Shown here: positions 1-7,457 of the stretch, piece after piece
Layout: the number at the start of each line of letters is the position of its first letter
How positions within the stretch are numbered: the stretch's first letter is position 1
NCBI GenBank assembly: GCA_036787815.1
Contig: DAIQOP010000177.1
Coordinates: 1-7,988, forward strand
DNA length: 7,988 bases
DNA from: DATBAK01 sp036787815
Lineage (GTDB): Bacteria > Actinomycetota > Acidimicrobiia > IMCC26256 > PALSA-610
Direction of reading: 5' to 3'
Program-made: the position numbers and the translations under genes
Notes under the pieces: generated by a model
Seen by the model: the letters and a program-made list of their open reading frames with translations, nothing else
The model's database searches: none
Told to the model about the DNA's origin: nothing

Positions 1-125
1 AGCGACTCTCCGGACAACGGCGAAGCCCCGTGCCGAACGAGCGAGCGCGACCATGGGCACCGGAGCGGCGAGCGACTCTCCGGACAACGGCGAAGCCCCG
101 TGCCGAACGAGCGAGCGCGACCATG
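1..125. repeat. Two 55-bp identical direct repeats, 70-bp period
   Basis: Positions 1-55 and 71-125 are identical over 55 bp; the unit starts AGCGACTCTCCGG and ends GCGAGCGCGACCATG. They are separated by 15 bp (56-70, GGCACCGGAGCGGCG). Similarity stops sharply after 125. The array touches the window edge, so more copies may lie upstream. The 55-bp repeat with a 15-bp gap does not look like a CRISPR array. All three plus-strand frames are open through it, and frame 1 ends at a TGA at 124-126. The repeat could therefore be the low-complexity tail of an upstream gene, but 70 is not a multiple of three, so the two copies would be read in different frames. I regard it as a non-coding tandem duplication next to the groES control region. 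Confidence 0.9.
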
Positions 126-140
126 AGACCGCAACGTCAC

Positions 141-167
141 TTAGCACTCTCGATGACCGAGTGCTAA
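141..167. promoter_or_regulatory. CIRCE operator (HrcA binding site)
   Basis: The inverted repeat TTAGCACTC (141-149), a 9-nt spacer, and GAGTGCTAA (159-167) match the CIRCE consensus in all 18 arm positions. CIRCE is bound by the heat-shock repressor HrcA, whose activity depends on GroE chaperonin. It lies 95 nt upstream of the groES start codon, as expected for a repressor site at or just after the promoter. I could not assign -35 and -10 hexamers with confidence. hrcA is not in this window. Confidence 0.97.
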
Positions 168-177
168 CGTCACGTCC

Positions 178-231
178 GGCCTCAGTCAGGCCATTCGGCC
201 GAGTTTCGGGCCGTCTCTGAGATCTCGAAAC
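178..231 (+). other. Structured 5' leader of groES
   Basis: Between the CIRCE and the groES ribosome-binding site there is potential for secondary structure. A 5-bp hairpin can form from GGCCT (178-182) and AGGCC (188-192). A longer-range pairing can form from GTTTCG (203-208) and CGAAAC (226-231). The stems are short, so a functional role is uncertain. A transcript starting near the CIRCE would carry a leader of roughly 95 nt. Confidence 0.3.
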
Positions 232-262
232 GCCAATCACGCCCGTAGTAGGAGGCCACCCG

Positions 263-571
263 ATGAAGTTGCAGCCGCTGGAGGACCGCATCGTCGTCCG
301 CACGGCAGAAGCCGAAGAAAAGACGTCGAGCGGTCTGGTCATTCCCGACACCGCCAAGGAGAAGCCCCAGCAGGGCGAGGTCCTGGCCGTTGGTCCGGGT
401 CGCCGCTCCGAGCAGACCGGCGAGATCATCCCGATGGACATCGCCGCGGGCGACACCGTCGTCTACAGCAAGTACGGCGGCACCGAGATCACGCTCGACG
501 GCGAGGACTACCTGATCCTCAACGCCCGCGACGTGCTCGCCAAGGTCGGTTCGGGCAAGGGCAAGAAGTAG
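263..571 (+). CDS. groES: Co-chaperonin GroES (Hsp10)
   Basis: This encodes the 10-kDa co-chaperonin whose heptameric ring caps GroEL and closes the cytosolic folding chamber. The 102-aa length is usual for the family. The N-terminus KLQPLEDRIVV is typical of GroES. The mobile loop that binds GroEL is at about residues 19-35, with the GLVIP core at 24-28. GEVLAVGPG (38-46) and DTVVYSKYGGTEI (64-76) are further family signatures. The ATG is preceded by AGGAGG (250-255) with 7-nt spacing, so the start is secure. A perfect CIRCE upstream implies HrcA-controlled heat-shock expression. No groEL follows: a strong terminator hairpin and a converging gene come next, so its GroEL partner must be encoded elsewhere. 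Confidence 0.97.
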   Translation: MKLQPLEDRIVVRTAEAEEKTSSGLVIPDTAKEKPQQGEVLAVGPGRRSEQTGEIIPMDIAAGDTVVYSKYGGTEITLDGEDYLILNARDVLAKVGSGKGKK

Positions 572-592
572 CCCGAGATCCACGTACGCGAG

Positions 593-624
593 AGAAGGGG
601 CGGTGCCACGGCACCGCCCCTTCT
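593..624. terminator. Bidirectional terminator hairpin between converging genes
   Basis: A 14-bp perfect stem (593-606 with 611-624) encloses a CACG tetraloop. It is GC-rich in the middle (GGGGCGGTGC) with AGA/TCT-like outer pairs. On the plus strand it lies 22 nt past the groES stop, followed by a weak TTC-rich tail. On the minus strand it lies 33 nt past the acyl-CoA synthetase stop. The placement between converging genes suggests that it ends both transcripts. There is no long T tract on either side. Confidence 0.85.
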
Positions 625-656
625 TCGCGTTCGTCGGTCGTGTGTGAACGCCTCGG

Positions 657-2279
657 TCAGCCGGCGTCCGGCGCGTCGCGCACGGTGTCCTTGGCCCAGC
701 CGTAGTCGGCCTTGCCGTTGGGCCCGCGCTTGATCGCGTCGACGAACACGATCTTGCGGGGACGCTTGTAGGGCGCGAGCGCCCCGAGCGCGCCGGCGAT
801 GTCGTCGGCATCGGCGTGCTCGCCCTCGTGCAGCCCGACCACCGCGGTGACGGCTTCACCGAACCGCTCGTCGGGGATGCCGACGACGAGCGCGTCGGAG
901 ACCGACGGGTGACGCTTCACGGCCTCCTCGACCTCCTCGGGGAACACCTTCTCGCCTCCGGAGTTGATGCACACCGACCCGCGGCCGAGGAGGGTGATCG
1001 TGCCGTCGGCGTCGACGGTCGCGAAGTCGCCGGGCACCGACCAGCGCCGGCCCGCGAACACCCGGAAGGTCGACGCGCTCTTCGCCTCGTCCTTGTAGTA
1101 GCCGGCGGGGATGTGGCCGCCGACCGCGAGCACGCCGATCTCGTCGGAGCCGGGAACGACCTCTTTCCCGTCGTCGGCGAACACCTTCGCGTCGTCACCG
1201 ATCGTGAAGTGCGCCGTCTGGGTCGCCGAGCCCGGTCCGCTCATCGAGTTCGCCATGCCGACGGCTTCGCTCGAACCCAACGAGTCGAGCAGGAACATGT
1301 TGCCGCGCTCGACGAGCTTGGCCTTCACCTCGGTGCTCCACATCACGCCCGACGAGATGATGAGCCCGAGCGACGAGATGTCGTACGGGCGCCCCTGGGC
1401 CTCGGCATCGTCGAGGGCCCGGAGCATCGGCTTCGCGAACGCGTCGCCGACGATCGCCATCTGCGTGACCCGACGCCGTTCGACCACCTTCCACAGCTCG
1501 TGCGGGTCGAACGCCCGCGATTCGAGGGTGACGACCGCGCCGCCGACCGTCATCGCCTGCAACGAGGTGAACGCGCCGGTGCCGTGCATCAGCGGCGACG
1601 CGGGCAGGTGCACCGTGACCCGCCCGGAATCCACGATCCGCTTCGCGATCGCGCCGGCGTCGCCGGGGTGCTCGAGCATCGCCTCGCCGAAGAGCGGGTA
1701 GATGCTGCCGAGCAGCACACCGACGAGATCCTCGTTGCGCCACATCACGCCCTTGGGCATGCCCGTCGTGCCGCCGGTGTACAGAAAGTAGTAGTCGTCG
1801 CCGCTGCGCTCGACGCGTTCCATCGGGTCGTGCGCGGCGAGCAACGACTCGTACTCGACCGCGCCGTCGATGAGGGGCGCGCCGTCGTCGACCTGCACGA
1901 GCAGCTTCAGCTTCGGCGTGCGACCGGCGGTCTTGGCGACGTGCTCGCTCAGGCTGCCGTGGAAGAGCAGGGCCTCGGCGTCGGAGTTGTCGAGGAGGTA
2001 GACGAGCTCCTCCTCGAGGTAGCGGTAGTTGACGTTGACCGGCACGGCCCGGAGCTTGAACGCGCCGAGCAGGCCTTCGATGTACTCGTTCGAGTTGTAG
2101 AGGTACGACGCCACCTTCGAGTCGGGTCCGAGCCCCGCCGCGCGCAACGCGCCGGCGAGGCGGGCGGCGCGGTCGTCGACCTCGCTCCAGGTGCGGACGC
2201 GCTCGCCCTGGATGAGTGCCGTCCGGTCGGGCAGTGCGTCTCCGACCGACTCGAAGATCGAAGCGAAGTTCCAGTCCAC
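657..2279 (-). CDS. Acyl-CoA synthetase / AMP-dependent ligase, FadD17/FadD19-like
   Basis: This 540-aa ANL-superfamily enzyme activates a carboxylic acid with ATP to an acyl-adenylate and transfers it to CoA. Motifs in order: PVNVNYRY (80-87); the ATP-binding loop YTGGTTGMPKG (167-177); DSLGSSE (332-338); PGDFATVDADG (416-426) and the hinge LGRGSVCINSGGEKVFPEE (430-448); and PNGKADY (520-526), whose Lys523 is the expected adenylation lysine. The hinge has SVCINSGGEK instead of the common D-x-I-K-x-x-G, as in mycobacterial FadD17/FadD19-type enzymes that act on fatty or steroid side-chain acids. The substrate here cannot be read from sequence. The frame stays open far upstream, but GTG at 2279 is chosen because GAGGGGG lies 8 nt before it and MDWNFASIFE fits the family N-terminus. 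The gene converges on groES and diverges from the NUDIX gene. Confidence 0.93.
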   Translation of the reverse strand: MDWNFASIFESVGDALPDRTALIQGERVRTWSEVDDRAARLAGALRAAGLGPDSKVASYLYNSNEYIEGLLGAFKLRAVPVNVNYRYLEEELVYLLDNSDAEALLFHGSLSEHVAKTAGRTPKLKLLVQVDDGAPLIDGAVEYESLLAAHDPMERVERSGDDYYFLYTGGTTGMPKGVMWRNEDLVGVLLGSIYPLFGEAMLEHPGDAGAIAKRIVDSGRVTVHLPASPLMHGTGAFTSLQAMTVGGAVVTLESRAFDPHELWKVVERRRVTQMAIVGDAFAKPMLRALDDAEAQGRPYDISSLGLIISSGVMWSTEVKAKLVERGNMFLLDSLGSSEAVGMANSMSGPGSATQTAHFTIGDDAKVFADDGKEVVPGSDEIGVLAVGGHIPAGYYKDEAKSASTFRVFAGRRWSVPGDFATVDADGTITLLGRGSVCINSGGEKVFPEEVEEAVKRHPSVSDALVVGIPDERFGEAVTAVVGLHEGEHADADDIAGALGALAPYKRPRKIVFVDAIKRGPNGKADYGWAKDTVRDAPDAG

Positions 2280-2287
2280 GTTCGTGT

Positions 2288-2294
2288 CCCCCTC
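2288..2294 (-). promoter_or_regulatory. Ribosome-binding site fixing the acyl-CoA synthetase start
   Basis: Read on the minus strand, GAGGGGG lies 8 nt before the GTG at 2279. It rules in that start over the much longer open frame, which would otherwise extend through the neighbouring NUDIX gene. The 76-bp gap 2280-2355 must hold the promoters of both divergent genes. On the minus strand GATACT (about 2327-2332) is a weak -10 candidate only. Confidence 0.7.
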
Positions 2295-2342
2295 GGTAAC
2301 CGGGCTGGCGAGCCGGCGCAGGAGCGCAGTATCGCCGACCGG

Positions 2343-2348
2343 TAGATT
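2343..2348 (+). promoter_or_regulatory. Putative -10 element of a leaderless NUDIX transcript
   Basis: TAGATT, of the TAnnnT type, ends 7 nt before the ATG at 2356, and no Shine-Dalgarno sequence precedes that ATG. This spacing would place the transcription start at or within a base or so of the start codon, which is common for leaderless actinobacterial genes. I see no good -35. Confidence 0.45.
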
Positions 2349-2355
2349 CGCCGCG

Positions 2356-3078
2356 ATGCAGGGGCCGGCCGGACCGTCACGCGCGGACGAGCCACGCGGG
2401 GGCAAACAGCGCATCCCGAGACCGGCCGATTGGCAACCCGCCGACCCCACCCCGTGGCACGTGCGGGAGGAACCCGTGCCGAAGCTGTCGCTCGCCGACG
2501 TGCGGGGTCGCCTGGCCGACCTTCCGCCGCCCCGACCGGCGCCGGAGGCCCCGGCCGACCTGGTGGGTTCTCCCCGGCCCTCGGCGGTGCTGCTCGCGCT
2601 GTTCGAGGCCGACGGTGAGGCGCGCATCATCCTGACGAAGCGGCCGGAGACGATGCCGACGCACCAGGGCGAGATCGCGTTCCCCGGCGGGAAGCTCGAC
2701 CCGCTCGTCGATACCGACCTGCGCGCCACCGCGTTGCGCGAGGCCGAGGAGGAGATCGGTCTGGAGCCGGGCCTCGTGGAGATCGTCGCCGAGCTCGACG
2801 GCATCGGCACGCTCGCCTCGCGGTTCGTGATCGCGCCCTTCGTCGGGCTCCTGGCGTCACGGCCGGTGCTGACGCCCGATCCCCGCGAGGTCGTGAGGGT
2901 GTTCGACGTTCCGCTCTCCGAGTTGCTCGCGCCCGGGGTCCACCACGCCGAGCATTGGCCGACACCGAGCTCGGCGATGGAGCTGCACTTCTTCGACCTC
3001 GCCGACGAGACGGTGTGGGGCGCGACAGCCCGGATTCTCTACGGTTTCCTGCACCATCTGACGCGAGCGATAACCTGA
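2356..3078 (+). CDS. NUDIX hydrolase, CoA pyrophosphatase (NudL)-like
   Basis: This is a NUDIX-fold phosphohydrolase. The combination of motifs points to the CoA diphosphatase subgroup, which cleaves CoA to 3',5'-ADP and 4'-phosphopantetheine. The subgroup signature runs from LTKRPETM (93-100) through QGEIAFPGG (104-112). The NUDIX box ends in REAEEEIGL (128-136), supplying the metal-binding glutamates. The arginine usual in the middle of the CoA motif is replaced here by Pro101. Two starts are possible. ATG 2356 gives 240 aa, keeps an N-terminal IPRP...PTPW segment I think is shared by actinobacterial homologues, and has a leaderless-type -10. GTG 2476 gives 200 aa and has GGAGG (2466-2470) 5 nt upstream. 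I prefer 2356 because the extra codons are strongly G/C-ending. guaB3 follows after 34 nt. Confidence 0.85.
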   Translation: MQGPAGPSRADEPRGGKQRIPRPADWQPADPTPWHVREEPVPKLSLADVRGRLADLPPPRPAPEAPADLVGSPRPSAVLLALFEADGEARIILTKRPETMPTHQGEIAFPGGKLDPLVDTDLRATALREAEEEIGLEPGLVEIVAELDGIGTLASRFVIAPFVGLLASRPVLTPDPREVVRVFDVPLSELLAPGVHHAEHWPTPSSAMELHFFDLADETVWGATARILYGFLHHLTRAIT

Positions 3079-3112
3079 GCAGTTCCAGCGGACACGGACC
3101 AGCGGAGGGTAC

Positions 3113-4282
3113 GTGGAAGTAGAGATCGGGATCGGCAAATCGGGCCGCCGAGCCTACGGGTTCGACGACATCGCAATTGTTCCCAGCCGCCGCACTCGCG
3201 ATCCCGAGGATGTCGACATCTCCTGGGATCTCGACGCGTTCCACTTCGACATTCCGATGATGGCCGCCGCGATGGACGGCGTCGTCTCTCCCGCGATCGC
3301 CGTCGAGGTCGGTCGGCTCGGTGGTCTCGCGTGCCTCAACCTCGAGGGGCTGTGGACCCGCTACGAGGATCCCGAGCCCGTCTTCGAGGAGATCGCGACG
3401 CTCGCGCCCGAGAAGGCGACGCGGCGCATGCAGGAGCTCTACATGGAGCCCCTCAAGCCCGAGTTGATCGGCCGGCGCATCCGCGAGATCAAGGACGCCG
3501 GTGTGCACGCGTGCGCGTCGCTCACGCCCCAACGCGTGGAGCAGTACGCGCAGCTCGTGCTCGAGGCCGAGCTCGACGTGCTCGTCGTGCAGGGCACGGT
3601 CGTGTCGGCCGAGCACGTCTCGAAGGACCCGGCGCGCCAGCCGCTGAACCTCAAGCGTTTCATCCGTGAGTTCGACCTTCCCGTGATCGTCGGTGGTTGC
3701 GCCTCGTACAGCACGGCGCTGCACCTCATGCGCACGGGCGCGGTCGGTGTGCTCGTCGGTGTGGGCCCGGGCCAGGCGTGCACGACGCGCGGCGTGCTCG
3801 GGATCGGCGTGCCGCAGGCGACGGCGATCGCCGATGCTGCGGGTGCCCGCATCCGTCACCTCGACGAGACCGGCGTCTACGTGCACGTCATCGCCGACGG
3901 TGGCATGCGTACCGGAGGCGACATCGCCAAGGCGATCGCGTGCGGCGCCGACGCGGTGATGATCGGATCGCCGCTCGCCGGCGCGTACGAGGCGCCCGGT
4001 CGCGGGTACCACTGGGGCATGGCGACCTTCCACCCCACGTTGCCGCGCGGTGCGCGGGTGCACGCGGGGCGGCGGGCGACGCTGTCGGAGATCCTCGTGG
4101 GTCCCGCGCACGAGAACGACGGCAGCCTCAACCTCTTCGGTGCGCTGCGTACCTCGATGGCCACCACCGGGTACGAGACGGTCAAGGAGTTCCAGAAGGC
4201 CGAGGTGATGGTGGCCCCGGGTCTCCAGACCGAGGGCAAGTCGCTCCAGCGGGCCCAGGGCGTCGGCATGGGCAACAAGTAA
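3113..4282 (+). CDS. guaB3: GuaB3 family IMP dehydrogenase-related protein
   Basis: This 389-aa protein is an IMPDH/GMP reductase-type TIM barrel without the CBS pair that interrupts canonical IMP dehydrogenase. The N-terminus EIGIGKSGRRAY with FDDIAIVPSRRTR (17-29) matches the GuaB3 group. The catalytic loop GVGPGQACTTRG (216-227) keeps the nucleophilic Cys223. The phosphate-binding region IADGGMRTGGDIAKAI (260-275) and MIGSPLAG (283-290) are intact, followed by a C-terminal region with YETVKEFQKAEVMVAPGLQ (354-372). Cyanobacterial GuaB3 has been reported to act as an IMPDH; to my knowledge the actinobacterial role is unresolved. GTG 3113 is chosen for family fit; GGAGG (3104-3108) is only 4 nt away, which is short. 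CCAGCGGA occurs twice just upstream (3085-3092 and 3099-3106). guaA follows after 17 nt. Confidence 0.93.
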   Translation: MEVEIGIGKSGRRAYGFDDIAIVPSRRTRDPEDVDISWDLDAFHFDIPMMAAAMDGVVSPAIAVEVGRLGGLACLNLEGLWTRYEDPEPVFEEIATLAPEKATRRMQELYMEPLKPELIGRRIREIKDAGVHACASLTPQRVEQYAQLVLEAELDVLVVQGTVVSAEHVSKDPARQPLNLKRFIREFDLPVIVGGCASYSTALHLMRTGAVGVLVGVGPGQACTTRGVLGIGVPQATAIADAAGARIRHLDETGVYVHVIADGGMRTGGDIAKAIACGADAVMIGSPLAGAYEAPGRGYHWGMATFHPTLPRGARVHAGRRATLSEILVGPAHENDGSLNLFGALRTSMATTGYETVKEFQKAEVMVAPGLQTEGKSLQRAQGVGMGNK

Positions 4283-4295
4283 TGGGCAACCAGTA
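4268..4295 (+). repeat. 14-bp tandem duplication at the guaB3-guaA junction
   Basis: ATGGGCAACAAGTA (4268-4281) is followed directly by ATGGGCAACCAGTA (4282-4295), a 13/14 match. The first copy encodes the last residues of GuaB3 (MGNK) and two bases of its stop. The second creates a complete four-codon frame, ATG GGC AAC CAG TAA (4282-4296), whose ATG overlaps the guaB3 TAA by one base. It ends 3 nt before the guaA GTG. This looks like a recent duplication of the gene end. Confidence 0.85.
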
Positions 4296-4299
4296 AGCG

Positions 4300-5850
<1,551 letters not shown>

Positions 5851-5861
5851 CGCCGGTGGTG

Positions 5862-5890
5862 CAGACTCAAGGCCTTCTCATCTGAGTCTG
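5862..5890. promoter_or_regulatory. Perfect inverted repeat between guaA and the aldolase gene
   Basis: CAGACTCA (5862-5869) and TGAGTCTG (5883-5890) are exact reverse complements separated by 13 nt. The arm centres are 21 bp apart, two helical turns, which suits a dimeric repressor or activator. It starts 12 nt after the guaA stop and ends 2 nt before the aldolase Shine-Dalgarno GGAGG (5893-5897). In RNA it could form an 8-bp hairpin beside the ribosome-binding site. There is no U tract, so it is a poor terminator. The binding protein is unknown. Confidence 0.55.
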
Positions 5891-5904
5891 TTGGAGGTTC
5901 GACG

Positions 5905-6924
5905 ATGAACGTCTCCGAGCTGAGCGCGACTGCCCGGGCCCTGGTTGCACCGGGCAAGGGCATCCTGGCGGCCGACGAGAGCAGTGGCACGATCAAGAAG
6001 CGGTTCGATTCGATCGGCCTCGAGTCGACCGAGGATCGCCGCCGCGCGTACCGCGAGATGCTCTTCACGACGAAGGGCGCGGCCGACTTCGTGAGCGGTG
6101 TGATCCTCTTCGACGAGACGATCCGCCAGACCGCCTCCGACGGCCGCACGCTCGTGCAGGTGCTCACCGACCAGGGTGTGATCCCGGGGATCAAGGTCGA
6201 CAAGGGAACGCACCCGCTGTCGGGCGCGCCCGGCGAGCTCGTCACCGAAGGTCTCGACGGGCTGCGCGAGCGGCTCGTGGAGTACCGCGCGCTCGGTGCG
6301 CGCTTCGCGAAGTGGCGCGCGGTGATCACGATCACCGACGACATCCCGAGCCCCTACTGCCTCGACGTCAACGCGCACGCGCTGGCGCGCTACGCGGCGC
6401 TCTGCCAAGACGTCGACATCGTGCCGATCGTCGAGCCCGAGGTCTTGATGGACGGCGGGCACACGATCGAGCGGTGCCTCCAGGTCACCACCGACACGCT
6501 GCACGCGGTGTTCGGCGCGCTGTACGACCAGCGCGTGGTGCTGGAAGGCGCGCTGCTCAAGCCGAACATGGTGTTGTCGGGCAAGGACTGCAAGGTACAG
6601 GCGTCGGTCGACGCGGTTGCCGAGGCGACGATCGCCTGCTTCCGCGAGACCGTGCCCGCGGCGATCCCGGGGATCGTGTTCCTCTCGGGCGGCCAGAGCG
6701 ACGAGATCGCCACCGCGCACCTCGACGCGATGAACCGCCGCGGACCGCACCCGTGGGAGCTCTCGTTCTCCTACGGGCGCGCGCTGCAGGCGCCGGCGAT
6801 CAAGGCGTGGGGCGGCTCCGACGACAAGGTGGCGGCCGGCCAGGCGGCGCTCCTCAAGCGGGCCCGGCTCAACGGCGCGGCGCGCAGCGGCTCCTACACG
6901 GCCGATCTCGAGAAGACGGCGTAA
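5905..6924 (+). CDS. Class I fructose-bisphosphate aldolase (animal/plant type)
   Basis: This 339-aa cytosolic enzyme of glycolysis and gluconeogenesis reversibly cleaves fructose 1,6-bisphosphate to dihydroxyacetone phosphate and glyceraldehyde 3-phosphate. It belongs to the Schiff-base, metal-independent family known from vertebrate muscle. Active-site residues are all present: Asp24 (LAADESSG), Lys100 (KVDKG), Lys136 (FAKWR), Glu177 and Glu179 (VEPEV), the Schiff-base Lys219 (ALLKPNMV) and the phosphate-binding loop SGGQS (261-265). SYGRALQAPAIKAWGG (289-304) is also typical. The C-terminus is shorter than in rabbit aldolase and lacks its terminal tyrosine. ATG 5905 follows GGAGG (5893-5897) at 7 nt, a good start. 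The gap to guaA is 54 nt and contains an inverted repeat, so it may be co-transcribed with guaA or separately controlled. Many actinobacteria use the unrelated class II enzyme. Confidence 0.96.
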   Translation: MNVSELSATARALVAPGKGILAADESSGTIKKRFDSIGLESTEDRRRAYREMLFTTKGAADFVSGVILFDETIRQTASDGRTLVQVLTDQGVIPGIKVDKGTHPLSGAPGELVTEGLDGLRERLVEYRALGARFAKWRAVITITDDIPSPYCLDVNAHALARYAALCQDVDIVPIVEPEVLMDGGHTIERCLQVTTDTLHAVFGALYDQRVVLEGALLKPNMVLSGKDCKVQASVDAVAEATIACFRETVPAAIPGIVFLSGGQSDEIATAHLDAMNRRGPHPWELSFSYGRALQAPAIKAWGGSDDKVAAGQAALLKRARLNGAARSGSYTADLEKTA

Positions 6925-6995
6925 GCCGCTCGTTTCAGATCGGGCTTCACCAGGGGCTCAGGCGGTCGGTACGGGTGAAGTTCGGCTCCCCGGCC

Positions 6996-7001
6996 TAGGG
7001 T
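6996..7001 (+). promoter_or_regulatory. Putative -10 element of a leaderless dtd transcript
   Basis: TAGGGT ends 6 nt before the dtd ATG at 7008, and the intervening GCGGGG is not a correctly spaced Shine-Dalgarno. The arrangement resembles that upstream of the NUDIX gene and suggests a leaderless mRNA starting near the ATG. No convincing -35 is seen. Confidence 0.4.
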
Positions 7002-7007
7002 GCGGGG

Positions 7008-7457
7008 ATGCGGGCGCTCGTCCAACGAGTCACCCAGGCCCGGGTCACCGTTGCGGGTGAGTCGGTCGGCGAGATCGGGACCGGCCTGCTCGTGTTGGTC
7101 GGTGTGACGCACGACGACACTCCGGCCGTCGCAGCGCGGCTGGCGGACAAGGTGGGGAACTTGCGGGTGTTCGACGACGCCGAAGGGGTCATGAATCGGA
7201 CGCTCCTCGACATCGGTGGAGAGGCGCTCGTGGTCAGTCAGTTCACCCTCTACGGCGACACGACCCGCGGCCGCCGGCCGAGCTATGTCGCCGCCGCCGC
7301 GCCCGAGGTCGCCGAACCGTTGTGCAACGCGTTCGCCGCGGCGCTGACCGATGTTGGGGTGGCGGTCGAGACCGGGCGCTTTCGTGCCGATATGCAGGTA
7401 GCCCTCGTGAACGACGGTCCGGTGACACTCATGCTCGAGATGGCGGCATCGCGGTGA
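7008..7457 (+). CDS. dtd: D-aminoacyl-tRNA deacylase
   Basis: Dtd hydrolyses D-amino acids (and glycine on tRNA-Ala) from wrongly charged tRNAs, protecting translation; it works as a cytosolic dimer. The 149-aa length is typical. The N-terminus MRALVQRVTQARVTV is the standard start. SQFTLYGD (77-84) contains the conserved SQxTL motif. NDGPVT (135-140) holds the Gly-Pro pair that forms the chirality-sensing cross-subunit motif. GRRPSY (88-93) is also conserved. The usual FGADM is FRADM here (125-129), with Arg126 replacing Gly. The gene lies 83 nt after the aldolase with a leaderless-type -10 and overlaps the next gene by 4 nt (GTGA), indicating translational coupling. Confidence 0.96.
   Translation: MRALVQRVTQARVTVAGESVGEIGTGLLVLVGVTHDDTPAVAARLADKVGNLRVFDDAEGVMNRTLLDIGGEALVVSQFTLYGDTTRGRRPSYVAAAAPEVAEPLCNAFAAALTDVGVAVETGRFRADMQVALVNDGPVTLMLEMAASR

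Noticed and set aside
1..125. CRISPR array
   Set aside because: Only two repeats of 55 bp with a 15-bp gap; repeat and spacer lengths do not fit CRISPR, and no cas genes are present.
1..126. C-terminus of an upstream gene in frame 1, ending at TGA 124-126
   Set aside because: All three plus-strand frames are open here, the repeat period breaks the frame, and the peptide has no recognisable features. It cannot be decided without upstream sequence.
816..2345. A 509-codon plus-strand open frame opposite the acyl-CoA synthetase
   Set aside because: The minus-strand frame has a complete set of ANL motifs; the opposite frame has Arg/Val/Asp-rich, low-information protein typical of high-GC antisense shadows.
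2280..2810. N-terminal extension of the acyl-CoA synthetase frame to 717 aa
   Set aside because: It would overlap the NUDIX gene and consists of Ser/Arg-rich sequence. The GTG at 2279 has a good ribosome-binding site and matches the family length.
3085..3106. Direct repeat CCAGCGGA twice upstream of guaB3 as an operator
   Set aside because: Two 8-bp copies 14 bp apart, one overlapping the ribosome-binding site, are not enough to argue for a regulator site.
6945..6980. Inverted repeat CTTCACC...GGTGAAG after the aldolase gene as a terminator
   Set aside because: Seven-bp arms with a 22-nt loop and no T tract make a weak hairpin, which could occur by chance in GC-rich DNA.
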